In this document: positions 1 to 6,746 of the stretch, one piece after another | How the letters are laid out: the number at the start of each line of letters is the position of its first letter | Numbering within the stretch: position 1 is the stretch's first letter | Notes under the pieces: generated by a model | What the model saw: only the letters and a program-made list of their open reading frames with translations | Databases searched by the model: none | Told to the model about the DNA's origin: nothing | Assembly (NCBI GenBank): GCA_945982465.1 | Contig: CAMFSB010000022.1 | Coordinates: 1-12,262, forward strand | Reading direction: 5' to 3' | Length of the DNA stretch: 12,262 nt | Source: an uncultured Faecalibacterium sp. | Lineage (GTDB): Bacteria; Bacillota; Clostridia; Oscillospirales; Ruminococcaceae | Translations under genes and position numbers: made by a program

Positions 1-680
1 AGTACCGGCGGCGCCAGCGCACACACCACGCCCAGCACGCCGTCTTTCACCGCGCGCAGCCGGGCGCGGGCGTCCCTGGCGGCCAGCAGCGGGCGCACAA
101 AGCACAGCGCCAGCACCGGCCCGGCCAGCAGCGCCTGCGGCTTGACCACCAGCGCCAGCCCGTACAGCGCTGCGGCGGGCAGCATGCGGCCCTGCTCCAG
201 CAGCACAAAGCACAGCAGCACCAGCAGCGCGAACACGCCGTCGATCTGCTTCCAGACGCCGGTGTCAAACAGCAGCACCGGGCAAAAGGCCGCCGCGGCC
301 GCAAAGCGCAGCGCCAGGCGCTCATCCAGCCGCTGCTGCGCCACCCGGTACAGCACCAGCGCGATGCCGCAGTCGGCCAGCGCCGGCACCAGCACCAGTA
401 CCAGCCGGGCCGCCGCCTGCAGATAATTCAGCTTGAACAGGCGCATGCCCAGCCCCACCAGCCACAGAACGAACAGGTAGCCGGGCGGATAATCGCAGAA
501 ATAGCCCTCGGCGTAAAAGCCGGCCGGGCCGGTCTCGGCCATGCGCAGCGCCCAGGCAAAGAAGCAGTTGATATCGTAGGGGTAGCCCTCGGTGGCCAGC
601 GCCAGGCCCATCCGCAGCGCAAACCCCGCCAGCAGTACCAGTGCCAGCGCGTTTGCCTGCTGCTTGGTGGTCTTGTGCAT
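1..680 (-). CDS. Polytopic GT-C-type glycosyltransferase, N-terminal part (cut by window edge)
   Basis: The frame is open from the ATG at 680 to the window edge, giving 226 residues of an incomplete protein. The start is set by a strong AAGGAGG at 688-694, seven bases upstream. The protein is very hydrophobic with at least five membrane segments. A first outer loop carries YPYDIN (Asp36) and is followed by a DYPPGYLF motif (63-70), a WKQIDG motif (143-148) and VVKPQA (178-183). This order (acidic first loop, DYPPG, W-x-QID, KPQ) is typical of bacterial GT-C integral membrane glycosyltransferases, which move a sugar from a polyprenyl-phosphate carrier to an acceptor outside the membrane (family knowledge). 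Donor and acceptor cannot be told. It lies downstream of cysS on the same strand with a 140-base gap and could be partly co-transcribed with it. A related PMT/GT39-like label would also fit. Confidence 0.72.
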   Translation of the reverse strand, partial: MHKTTKQQANALALVLLAGFALRMGLALATEGYPYDINCFFAWALRMAETGPAGFYAEGYFCDYPPGYLFVLWLVGLGMRLFKLNYLQAAARLVLVLVPALADCGIALVLYRVAQQRLDERLALRFAAAAAFCPVLLFDTGVWKQIDGVFALLVLLCFVLLEQGRMLPAAALYGLALVVKPQALLAGPVLALCFVRPLLAARDARARLRAVKDGVLGVVCALAPPV

Positions 681-710
681 CCGCACGCCTCCTTAATTGA
701 TATAAAGCGG

Positions 711-753
711 TGCGCATGGGTGCAGCAGCCGTCCGGCCGGTGATCCATGCGCA
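711..753 (-). terminator. Stem-loop between cysS and the glycosyltransferase gene
   Basis: Nine-base perfect arms, TGCGCATGG at 711-719 and CCATGCGCA at 745-753, enclose a GC-rich loop that itself holds CCGGCCGG. In the minus direction only a weak T-tract (CTTTATAT) follows after a few bases. On the plus strand the hairpin is followed by a T-rich stretch, but no plus-strand gene precedes it. It may be a weak terminator or a processing structure after cysS. Confidence 0.3.
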
Positions 754-820
754 GCTTTTTGTATTTTTACGTTACAATATTACGCCCGGCAGAAAAGTAT
801 GCCCCTTTGCGGCACGGCGC

Positions 821-2218
821 TTACAGCTTGGAAAGCTGCGGCCCCTGGGCGGTGTCCTTGACGGCCCAGCCCATGCCGGCCAACTGGGCGCGGATGGCGT
901 CGGCCGTGGCCCAGTCCTTTGCCTTTTTGGCGGCGGCGCGCTGCTCCACCAGCGCAGTGACCTCAGCGGGCACTTCGTCCTGCTTGCGGTTGTACAAAAG
1001 GCCCAGCACGCCGGTCAGCTCGTCGAACACGCCGCTGGCCGCCTGCAAAGCGGCCTTGCTGGCCGTGGGCATGGCGGTGTTGATCTCCTTGACCAGGTCG
1101 AAAATGGCGGCCAGAGCGTCCGGGGTGTTCAGATCGTCATCCATGGCCGTGCAGAACTTCTGCCGGGCGGCGGCGGCCTTTTCCGCCAGCGTCTCTTCGG
1201 CGCCAAACGCCGCGCGGGTCAGCGCAAAGTCCAGGTTTTCGCGGCAGGTGTACAGCCGGTCCAAGCTGTTTTTGCAGCTTTCGATCAGCTCGACGGTGTA
1301 GTTCAGCGGCATGCGGTAGCCGGCCGTGAGCATAAAATAGCGGATCGGCTCGTAGCCGTACCGGTTTGCCACGTCCCGCACCGTGAAAAAGTTGTTCAGG
1401 CTCTTGGACATTTTCTGGTTGTCCACATTGATAAAGCCGTTGTGCATCCAATAGCGGGCAAAGGTGCAGCCGTTGGCGCACTCGCTCTGGGCGATCTCAT
1501 TTTCGTGGTGGGGGAACACCAGGTCCTGCCCGCCGCAGTGCAGGTCGATGGTATCGCCCAGATGGGTGCGGCTCATGGCGCTGCACTCGATATGCCAGCC
1601 GGGCCGGCCCATGCCCCAGGGGCTGTTCCAGGCAGGCTCGCCGGGTTTGGCGGCTTTCCACACCGCAAAGTCGGCGGGGTCCTCTTTCAGGTCATCGTCC
1701 ATGCGGCTGCGCAGCTCCCGGTTGCCGCTTTCCAGATCCTCCAGGTTCAGATGGCTCAGCTTGCCGTACTCCGGGTCGCTCTTGACGCGGAAGTACACGT
1801 CCCCGTTTTTGGCCACATAGGCGTGGCCCTTGGCGATCAGGTCCTTGACGATGGAGATGATCTGGCCGATGTGCTCGGTGGCGCGGGGCTGCACCGTGGG
1901 CTTTTTGCAGTTCAGGCCGGCGGCGTCTTTCAGATATTCCGCTTCAAAGCGCTGGGCCACCTCTTTCATGGTGGTGCCCTCTTCCTGCGCTTTTTTGATC
2001 AGCTTGTCGTCGATGTCGGTGATGTTGGACACATACGTCACCTTGTTGCCCCGGTATTCCAGGTAGCGGCGCAGCGTGTCGAACACGATCAGCGGCCGGG
2101 CGTTGCCGATGTGGATATAGTTGTACACGGTGGGGCCGCACACATAAATGCGGTACTCGCCGGGCACCAGGGGCACAAACTCTTCTTTCTGGCGGGTCAG
2201 GGTATTAAAGATCTGCAT
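821..2218 (-). CDS. cysS: Cysteine--tRNA ligase
   Basis: Class I aminoacyl-tRNA synthetase that joins cysteine to tRNA-Cys in the cytoplasm using ATP. It has 465 residues, the usual full length. The HIGH-type motif is HIGN at 36-39 and the KMSKS loop is at 269-273. The zinc site that selects cysteine is complete: Cys27, Cys212, His237 and Glu241, with the spacing seen in the E. coli enzyme. The N-terminal catalytic part ([10 protein letters not shown], then [18 protein letters not shown]) is followed by the anticodon-binding helical C-terminus with the [10 protein letters not shown] stretch at 361-370. The start ATG is preceded by AGGAGAGG at good distance. Expression is controlled by the T-box leader directly upstream. 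Nothing looks damaged. Confidence 0.98.
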   Translation of the reverse strand: MQIFNTLTRQKEEFVPLVPGEYRIYVCGPTVYNYIHIGNARPLIVFDTLRRYLEYRGNKVTYVSNITDIDDKLIKKAQEEGTTMKEVAQRFEAEYLKDAAGLNCKKPTVQPRATEHIGQIISIVKDLIAKGHAYVAKNGDVYFRVKSDPEYGKLSHLNLEDLESGNRELRSRMDDDLKEDPADFAVWKAAKPGEPAWNSPWGMGRPGWHIECSAMSRTHLGDTIDLHCGGQDLVFPHHENEIAQSECANGCTFARYWMHNGFINVDNQKMSKSLNNFFTVRDVANRYGYEPIRYFMLTAGYRMPLNYTVELIESCKNSLDRLYTCRENLDFALTRAAFGAEETLAEKAAAARQKFCTAMDDDLNTPDALAAIFDLVKEINTAMPTASKAALQAASGVFDELTGVLGLLYNRKQDEVPAEVTALVEQRAAAKKAKDWATADAIRAQLAGMGWAVKDTAQGPQLSKL

Positions 2219-2280
2219 ACGATTCCTCTCCTAACATACGGTCGTTTGATCTGCATGCGTACAGGGCGGCCCTGCCGTGT

Positions 2281-2323
2281 GGCAAAAAACAAGCCCCCGT
2301 CTGCCCATCGGGCAGACAGAGGC
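2281..2323 (-). terminator. T-box terminator hairpin of the cysS leader
   Basis: In the RNA sense GCCUCUGUCUGCCC pairs with GGGCAGACGGGGGC (arms at 2310-2323 and 2293-2306), a 14-pair stem with two G-U pairs and a three-base loop. It is followed by CUUGUUUUUU. It competes with the antiterminator formed by the T-box sequence just upstream. Confidence 0.9.
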
Positions 2324-2520
2324 GAACGATCCATCCGCGGTCCCACTCTGATTTTTCTCTCGGCAGCCGGTAACGGGGCTGAACCGCGGCGGGATACCGG
2401 CCCTTGCAGGCGTTCCCCCGCTGTGCTTTCGGGCGCACTTGGCCGCGCGCCGTACCCGAAAAGGCTTTCAGCCAGGGCCTTTTCTCTCTGTGGGCGGAGT
2501 GCGCGGTTACTTTACCCGAT
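2281..2520 (-). promoter_or_regulatory. T-box leader of cysS, specifier UGC (Cys)
   Basis: The minus-strand RNA between the promoter and cysS has the parts of a T-box riboswitch, which binds uncharged tRNA-Cys and lets transcription continue. Stem I closes with UCGGG (complement of 2515-2519) against CCCGA (complement of 2429-2433). Above it is an internal loop whose 5' side is UAAAGUAA (holding the AGUA of the loop-E motif) and whose 3' side is CCAAGUGCG. A CCGCGC/GCGCGG helix follows. The UGC at 2437-2435, followed by a purine, is the natural Cys specifier. Distal AG-rich and GGCUGAAAGCC elements lie around 2463-2490. The antiterminator sequence GAGUGGGACCGCGG is the complement of 2335-2348. 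The terminator follows at 2281-2323. Confidence 0.92.
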
Positions 2521-2542
2521 CCAAACGCATTTAAGCAGTTTT

Positions 2543-2571
2543 ATTATAGTGCAGCTTTGCCGGGAAGTCAA
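2543..2571 (-). promoter_or_regulatory. Sigma-A promoter of cysS
   Basis: On the minus strand TTGACT (2571-2566), a 17-base spacer and TATAAT (2548-2543). Transcription would start near 2536, about 17 bases before T-box stem I, so it fits the leader well. Confidence 0.88.
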
Positions 2572-2622
2572 GGCGGGCGGGCCGGGCGCCGCCGGGGGCG
2601 GGGTAAAAATTTCTGGTTTTCC

Positions 2623-2651
2623 TTTACTTTCCGAAAGCGCTGTGCGATAAT
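2623..2651 (+). promoter_or_regulatory. Sigma-A promoter of asnA
   Basis: TTTACT at 2623-2628, a 17-base spacer, then GATAAT at 2646-2651. A start near 2658 leaves a leader of only about 43 bases, too short for a riboswitch. It is divergent from the cysS promoter, with the two -35 boxes about 50 bases apart. Confidence 0.7.
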
Positions 2652-2700
2652 TTGTGCATCAAGGCGCGCCATGCGCCGACTGACAGAGGTGGAAAGCATT

Positions 2701-3714
2701 ATGAGCAAAGTGATCATCCCCGAAGGGTATACCCCCGCGCTGAACCTGTACGACACCCAGCGCGCCATCGGCACGGTCAAGCGGCTGTTTGCCGACACGC
2801 TGTGCGCCACGCTGGGGCTGTACCGGGTATCGGCCCCGCTGTTTTTGGAAGCGTCCACGGGCCTGAACGACGATTTGAACGGCGTGGAACGCAAGGTGAC
2901 GTTCAGCATCCGCGACACGGGCGCCGAGGCCCAGGTGGTGCAGAGCCTGGCCAAGTGGAAGCGGCAGGCGCTGAAGGACTACGACTTCCACGTGGGCAAG
3001 GGCCTGTACTGCGATATGAACGCCATCCGGCGCGACGAGGAGCTGGATAACCTGCACTCGGTGTATGTGGACCAGTGGGACTGGGAAAAGGTCATCCGCG
3101 AGGAGGACCGCAACCTGGAATATCTGCAGAGCGTGGTGCGCTCCATCGTGGCCGCGGTGTGCGCCACCGAGATGAACCTGCACGCCATGTTCCCGCAGCT
3201 GGCCAGCCTGCCGCTGCACGCGCCCAACGTCACTTTTATCACCACGCAGGAGCTGGAGGATCTGTACCCGGCCCTTACGCCGAAAGAACGGGAAAACGCC
3301 TTTGTGCGCGAGCACGGCACCACGTTTTTGATGCAGATCGGCGGCAAGCTGAAGAGCGGCCGCCCCCACGACGGCCGCGCCCCCGACTACGACGACTGGG
3401 CGCTGAACGGCGACATCCTGTTCTGGAACGACCGGCTGCAGTGCAGCTACGAGCTGAGCAGCATGGGTATCCGCGTCAGCCCCGAAAGCCTGGACCGCCA
3501 GCTCACCGAGGCCGGCTGCGACGACCGGCGCGCCCTGCCGTTCCACAAGGCGCTGCTGGCCGGCGAGCTGCCCTATACCATCGGCGGCGGCATCGGCCAG
3601 AGCCGGCTGTGCATGCTGCTGCTGGGCAGCGTGCACATCGGCGAGGTGCAGGCCAGCGTGTGGGACGAGGCCACCCGCGCCGCCTGCCGCGAAGCGGGCA
3701 TCCCGCTGCTGTGA
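2701..3714 (+). CDS. asnA: Aspartate--ammonia ligase (asparagine synthetase A)
   Basis: Makes asparagine from aspartate, free ammonia and ATP, giving AMP and pyrophosphate. It is a cytoplasmic enzyme with a fold related to class II aminoacyl-tRNA synthetases (AspRS/AsnRS core). It has 337 residues, close to the usual 330. Family signatures in order: the N-terminal YDTQRAIGTVKRLF (17-30), LNDDLNGVERKV (55-66), the HSVYVDQWDWEKVI block (119-132) with the Gln and Asp of the active site, RAPDYDDW (226-233), NGDILFWN (236-243) and the motif-3-like GGGIGQSR (295-302), whose Arg contacts ATP in the family. The ATG at 2701 follows GAGGTGG with eight bases between. The frame stays open further upstream, but MSKVIIPEGY is the family start. 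The gene is transcribed alone and ends in a strong terminator. Confidence 0.97.
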   Translation: MSKVIIPEGYTPALNLYDTQRAIGTVKRLFADTLCATLGLYRVSAPLFLEASTGLNDDLNGVERKVTFSIRDTGAEAQVVQSLAKWKRQALKDYDFHVGKGLYCDMNAIRRDEELDNLHSVYVDQWDWEKVIREEDRNLEYLQSVVRSIVAAVCATEMNLHAMFPQLASLPLHAPNVTFITTQELEDLYPALTPKERENAFVREHGTTFLMQIGGKLKSGRPHDGRAPDYDDWALNGDILFWNDRLQCSYELSSMGIRVSPESLDRQLTEAGCDDRRALPFHKALLAGELPYTIGGGIGQSRLCMLLLGSVHIGEVQASVWDEATRAACREAGIPLL

Positions 3715-3744
3715 CCGGCACGGCGCAGGGCTGCTTTATCAACC

Positions 3745-3800
3745 AAAACAAACCCGAGGGGCGCTTCCGTTTGGGAAAGCGCCCCTCGGGTTTTGTTTGC
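3745..3800. terminator. Bidirectional terminator between asnA and the DUF2500 gene
   Basis: A 16-pair stem with arms at 3751-3766 and 3777-3792, extended by a bulged GG/CC pair next to the loop. It is followed by TTTTGTTT on the plus strand and, in the minus direction, by a T-rich GTTTGTTTTGG. It therefore can stop both asnA and the convergent gene that ends at 3812. Confidence 0.92.
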
Positions 3801-3811
3801 AGGTTTTCGCG

Positions 3812-4141
3812 TCAGCGGTTCGGTTCAAAGCCCAGATACTGCCCGCCCCGGAACGTCAGGCTGCCCTCGTCACCCTCGGTCAGCCGGCTGTATTCGGTGT
3901 CGTGCACGGCAAACTCCACATGGCTGCCGTTCGCGGTTTCAAACGTGACGAAATGCGCATCCGGCAAAACGCGCTTGCCGGTCACATGGCAGTCTACGGT
4001 AAGCACCGGCGTTGCAGCGCTGCCGTTGAGCACGCCGAACACCGCCGCGGCCAGCGCCGCCAAAAAGCCCAGCGTCACCAGCACCGGCGCCGCCCCAAAC
4101 AGCACCGGATCCAGCGCGCTCACAATGCAGACCATTCCCAT
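3812..4141 (-). CDS. DUF2500 family membrane-anchored protein
   Basis: Small protein of about 109 residues. One membrane segment (about residues 12-35, PVLFGAAPVLVTLGFLAALA) is followed by an outer beta-rich domain with the DUF2500 pattern: a KR pair after the first strand, then HFVTFETANGSHVEFAV, a YSRLTEGDEGSLTFRGGQYLGF stretch with the L-x-x-G-D-x-G turn, and a terminal FEPN. The family has no established function. I chose the ATG at 4141 because GAGG lies nine bases upstream; a GTG at 4156 would add five residues but has a poor ribosome site. It stands alone, convergent with asnA. Confidence 0.75.
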   Translation of the reverse strand: MGMVCIVSALDPVLFGAAPVLVTLGFLAALAAAVFGVLNGSAATPVLTVDCHVTGKRVLPDAHFVTFETANGSHVEFAVHDTEYSRLTEGDEGSLTFRGGQYLGFEPNR

Positions 4142-4186
4142 CACATCACGCCTCACTTTCCCTTTTTGTATGGGCCGCTTTTATTT

Positions 4187-4192
4187 ATTATA
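4187..4192 (-). promoter_or_regulatory. Possible -10 box of the DUF2500 gene
   Basis: A TATAAT on the minus strand about 45 bases before the start codon, in an AT-rich patch. No convincing -35 box is seen at the expected distance, so this is weak. Confidence 0.35.
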
Positions 4193-4265
4193 CGCGGCAG
4201 CAAGGCGAATTATTGCGCAAACGGGCGGCGGCTGTGCAAATTTTGTGCTCAGCGAAGGCGGGGCG

Positions 4266-4296
4266 GCGCCGGCCCTTTGCAGTGCATAGCCGGCGC
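4266..4296 (-). terminator. GC-rich hairpin after the secreted-protein gene
   Basis: Perfect 8-base arms, GCGCCGGC at 4266-4273 and GCCGGCGC at 4289-4296, directly downstream of the stop codon at 4300. No T-run follows in the minus direction, so its action as an intrinsic terminator is doubtful. It may protect the 3' end. Confidence 0.35.
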
Positions 4297-4299
4297 GCA

Positions 4300-5130
4300 T
4301 TATTCGCCGCGGCCGGTCTCCTCCTCGCCCTGCGACCAGCACAGCCGCACATTCTGATACTCCATCTCCAGCACCAGCCGGCCGTCCTTTTGCCGGGCGG
4401 TCAGCTCCACCGTCAGGGAGGTATTGTCGGCATCATCGATCATCTCCGCGCGCAGTATATCGCCGCTGAGCGTGTAGGTGCCCCTGACGCCGGCCGCGCC
4501 CACATACCAGGAGATCCTGCCGTCGCTCCGGATCTCCATGCTGCTGCCAAACTCCATGGCGCCGGGGAAGGCTTCGCCAATGGCGGCTTCATCGTTTTCG
4601 TCCGGAGCCAGCTGCCATGGGCCGACCAGCTGTTCCACCGTGACTGCGGCGGCCGGCTCGCTCTGTGCCGCCGACCCGGCCGGTTCGTCCTCCGACGCGG
4701 CCGGGGGCTCCGACACGGCCGGGGGCTCCGGCGGCTTTGCGTCCTGCTGGCCATCCTGCTCCGCCGGCCAGACCAATGTTTCGGTCGTGGCGGTTTTAAT
4801 GTACACCTCGCGGATCTCGCCCTTTGTCGGGATCACAATGTCAAAATTGCCGGTCTCGAAAAAGCCGAACACCTGGCTGAACCGGTACCCCACATACAAT
4901 TTGCCGTCCTGCTCCTGCGCATAGTAGCCCACAAAGCCGGACCCGAAGCTCCCCGGGTAGAACCCCTGGATGCGCACCTGCCCTTGCTGCACCGTGATCT
5001 CGGTGATCCCGGCGCCCTGGCAGGCCCGGAAGCCCAGCAGCTTCCAGCCATAGCGCCCGGCCAAAAACACCAGCACGATCGCCAGGCAGAGGGTCAGCAG
5101 GCCCAGCAGGATCCGTTTTCCTGTTTTCAT
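4300..5130 (-). CDS. Membrane-anchored or secreted two-domain protein of unknown function
   Basis: 276 residues. A basic start (MKTGKR) and a membrane stretch (about 7-24) make a signal anchor; no lipobox is seen. A first beta-rich domain (about 38-113) holds GFYPGSFGSGFVGYY (56-70) and KLYVGYRFS. A linker rich in Pro, Ala and Glu (about 124-164) follows. A second domain (about 166-268) begins LVGPWQL, continues with MEIRSDGRISWY, GTYTLSGDILRAEM and LVLEMEY, and looks like a small lipocalin-like beta barrel (inference from pattern only). The gene starts 52 bases after the TetR stop with no promoter visible between, so it is probably in the regulator's operon. AAGGA lies nine bases before the ATG. 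I do not recognise a named family. The domains would sit outside the membrane, perhaps sensing or binding a ligand. Confidence 0.75.
   Translation of the reverse strand: MKTGKRILLGLLTLCLAIVLVFLAGRYGWKLLGFRACQGAGITEITVQQGQVRIQGFYPGSFGSGFVGYYAQEQDGKLYVGYRFSQVFGFFETGNFDIVIPTKGEIREVYIKTATTETLVWPAEQDGQQDAKPPEPPAVSEPPAASEDEPAGSAAQSEPAAAVTVEQLVGPWQLAPDENDEAAIGEAFPGAMEFGSSMEIRSDGRISWYVGAAGVRGTYTLSGDILRAEMIDDADNTSLTVELTARQKDGRLVLEMEYQNVRLCWSQGEEETGRGE
4690..4730 (-). repeat. 18-base tandem repeat coding for the Pro/Ala/Glu linker
   Basis: Two near-identical 18-base units (4690-4707 and 4708-4725, one base different) plus five bases of a third. They code for the PPA-x-SE linker of the secreted protein and keep the frame, so linker length could vary between strains. 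Confidence 0.8.
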
Positions 5131-5182
5131 GTTTCAGTTTCCTTCTTTCTTTGCTCACAAATAGGGCACGGCGCGGGCCGTG

Positions 5183-5833
5183 TCAGGCCTTCTTTTTCCG
5201 GGGCGTTACGCCGGTGATGCTGCTTTCCGCCATTGCCTTTGCCGCGGGCAGGTCCAGCGTGCCGTCGCGCAGCTTGTCCGCCACGACCAGGCCGATGCAC
5301 ACCCGGCTGAGCGAATGGCTCACCGCCTGCGGCGAAAAGCTGGCCGGATCGGTAATGGCAAAAGCCGCCACACCGTTGGCAAAGATGATCATCTGGTTCA
5401 GCAGGTCCTCGGCCTCTTCCCGCGAAAGGCCGAATGTGCGCATGATCTCCTCCACCAGCGGCGTCAGGATGTCTTCAAAATCCTGCTTGAAGCGGGCGTA
5501 GGGGTCATGGGTTTCCCGCCGGGACAAAAACAGCAGCCGGTACAAATTCGGCTCCTCGGCCGCAAACGTCACCCATCGCAGCCCGAATTCCTTGAACGAC
5601 GGCGTGTAGTAAAAGATCCCCTGCATATAGGCCTGGTACTTGCGCTTTGCCAGCTTCCGTACCTCCTGCTTCAGCTCATCCATGCTGTTCCACACCGTAA
5701 AAATGGGGGTGGCGGAGGTATTCAGCCACCTGCCCACTTCGCGCGCGACCACGGCGTCAATGCCTTTTTCCCTCGTCAGCTCGTACGCGGCGTTCACGAT
5801 CTCTTCTTTTGTGTATTTGGGTTTGGGGGGCAT
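5183..5833 (-). CDS. TetR/AcrR family transcriptional regulator
   Basis: 216 residues, usual TetR length. The N-terminal DNA-binding domain (about 8-60) has YTKEEIVNAAYELTREKGID followed by the helix-turn-helix VVAREVGRWLNTSATPIFTVW (about 28-48) and the MDELKQEV helix after it. The ligand-binding part includes FKEFGLRWVTFAAEEPNLYRLLF, which resembles the WHG-type C-terminal domain of some TetR proteins. It acts as a dimer and normally represses until a small ligand binds; the ligand is unknown here. GAGGTG lies six bases before the ATG. A consensus promoter and a perfect inverted repeat upstream point to autorepression. The gene for the secreted protein follows 52 bases downstream. No efflux pump adjoins it directly; the MMPL operon is more than 1 kb away across a junction zone. 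Confidence 0.93.
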   Translation of the reverse strand: MPPKPKYTKEEIVNAAYELTREKGIDAVVAREVGRWLNTSATPIFTVWNSMDELKQEVRKLAKRKYQAYMQGIFYYTPSFKEFGLRWVTFAAEEPNLYRLLFLSRRETHDPYARFKQDFEDILTPLVEEIMRTFGLSREEAEDLLNQMIIFANGVAAFAITDPASFSPQAVSHSLSRVCIGLVVADKLRDGTLDLPAAKAMAESSITGVTPRKKKA

Positions 5834-5886
5834 GGCGGCACCTCGCTTGTGTAAATTGGGGACACTCTTTGAAAAGCGGAAAACCC

Positions 5887-5910
5887 GTTACGAAACGCCT
5901 GTTTCGTAAC
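5887..5910. promoter_or_regulatory. Palindromic operator, likely for the TetR regulator
   Basis: Perfect 10-base arms, GTTACGAAAC at 5887-5896 and GTTTCGTAAC at 5901-5910, with a 4-base spacer. It lies just after the -10 box at the predicted transcript start of the TetR gene. A further half-site, CGTTTCG (5914-5920), fills the gap up to the -10 box. Position and symmetry fit TetR autorepression. Confidence 0.85.
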
Positions 5911-5920
5911 GTCCGTTTCG

Positions 5921-5949
5921 ATTATAGCTTGTTTTACCCGCCGTGTCAA
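5921..5949 (-). promoter_or_regulatory. Consensus sigma-A promoter of the TetR operon
   Basis: On the minus strand TTGACA (5949-5944), exactly 17 bases, then TATAAT (5926-5921). Both hexamers match consensus, so the promoter should be strong unless repressed; the palindrome right downstream supplies the means. Confidence 0.92.
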
Positions 5950-6035
5950 TCCGCGGGGTGGGGAGAGTTGCGCTGGCTGCCGCCGTGCTTACCAAAAATC
6001 CCGTTTCTTTCGCTTTTTTCCGGCCACAGGAGCGG

Positions 6036-6308
6036 TCAGGCTGCGCATTGCCGGGCTTTCATTCTCTGCCAGCTGATAAACCCGTAAATGTCATTTACCA
6101 GAAATGCCGCAAAGCATACCACCACCGAAAGATACCGGATGTCCTGCAGGCTTGCCATTGCCCACAGCGCGATCCGCACGCCGTCATTGGAAGCGTTTGT
6201 CAGGGCAAAATACGGGCTTCGCCGGAATGTCAGATACACCGCGAGAAGGCTGGTGGTGACAGAGACCGCGCTCGGAATCAGATCGGCCGTGTTAAAACGC
6301 GCTACTAT
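6036..6308 (-). pseudogene. C-terminal remnant of a PnuC-type (nicotinamide nucleotide/riboside) transporter
   Basis: An open stretch of 90 codons between a stop at 6309-6311 and the stop at 6036-6038 reads as the last part of a PnuC-like membrane protein: FNTADLIPSAVSVTTSLLAV, YLTFRRSPYFALTNASNDGV, a helix with LWAMASLQDIRYLSVVVCFA, and the ending FLVNDIYGFISWQRM. Whole family members are over 200 residues, so more than half is missing. No start codon with a ribosome site exists in the remaining part. The cut lies at about 6300, where homology ends and base composition changes. It is likely dead; the precise substrate of the parent cannot be told. Confidence 0.6.
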
Positions 6309-6432
6309 TCATTCAGTAGAAACTATGCCAGCGCACTTTTGAAAAAGGATGGCTATGATGGTCTTGAAACAGGCAAAGGTTGACCTATCTTCGCATATCA
6401 TTTCATATCGCAGGATACTTCTTCATAGAAAG

Positions 6433-6451
6433 TTGCACCATATTTGCACCA
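6433..6451 (+). repeat. Adjacent TTGCACCA direct repeats
   Basis: TTGCACCA occurs at 6433-6440 and again at 6444-6451, an 11-base period. Similar paired TTGCACCA stretches occur near the 3' end of tyrosine integrase genes of some Firmicutes elements (from memory, not checked). Here no integrase is left, so the meaning is open. Confidence 0.45.
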
Positions 6452-6472
6452 AAACATAATTTTAGGCAAAAG

Positions 6473-6507
6473 AAAAACCCCGAAACCGTAGTAGTTCCGG
6501 GGTTTTT
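6473..6507. terminator. Hairpin with A- and T-flanked stem at the end of the broken phosphatidyltransferase gene
   Basis: Arms AAAAACCCCG (6473-6482) and CGGGGTTTTT (6498-6507) pair fully. A further GTT/AAC part lies inside the loop, separated by one mismatch. T-runs close the stem on both strands, so it can act as a terminator either way. Confidence 0.7.
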
Positions 6508-6537
6508 AAGCAATCCCATTCGGGATAAATTATCTCT

Positions 6538-6746
6538 TCCAACATCGGAAACCATGTTAAATTTTCTGGCAATTTTTCCGTCAATAATATCTGTAAATCC
6601 AGAAAGCGCAATCACAATGATTGTGTGCAGATACGCTTTTTGCGCACAATATAACCAGATGATGAACGGAATCAAAAGGATCCGAATCAGGCTCAACAGA
6701 TTTGGAATTGTAAGTATATTCTCTTTTTTAAATATTTTCTTTGCAT
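6538..6746 (-). pseudogene. CDP-alcohol phosphatidyltransferase fragment (PgsA-like), frameshifted and truncated
   Basis: The minus strand codes for ENILTIPNLLSLIRILLIPF followed by a membrane helix and FTDIIDGKIARKFNMVSDVG, the start of a CDP-alcohol phosphatidyltransferase with the first half of its D-x2-D-G-x2-A-R signature. The second half (G-x3-D-x3-D) and the rest of the roughly 180-residue enzyme are absent after about 6538. A good ribosome site, AAAAGGAG (6753-6760), is six bases before an ATG at 6746, but that ATG is out of frame with the conserved part. One extra A in the six-A run at 6724-6729 would join them into MQRKYLKKENILTIPN. The gene has thus lost both its frame and its 3' half. 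The whole parent would make phosphatidylglycerol phosphate or a similar lipid. Confidence 0.65.

Noticed and set aside
322..748. Short minus-strand frames with their own ATG in the left edge region
   Set aside because: The glycosyltransferase frame from 680 is open to the edge, has an ideal ribosome site and family motifs; the others are out of frame with it.
710..2650. Long plus-strand open frame over cysS
   Set aside because: It is antisense to a full cysS with all catalytic motifs; the frame is open only because of GC-rich codons, and its protein has the low-complexity look of such shadows.
2652..2700. Riboswitch or T-box for asnA
   Set aside because: The leader from the predicted start is about 43 bases, with no T-box sequence and no terminator hairpin.
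2659..3636. Long minus-strand open frame over asnA
   Set aside because: Antisense to asnA, a complete and recognisable enzyme; no ribosome site and no known similarity.
3075..4289. Plus-strand open frame running from asnA through the terminator into the DUF2500 gene
   Set aside because: Arg/Pro-rich frame-shifted reading of asnA that crosses a strong terminator and a convergent gene.
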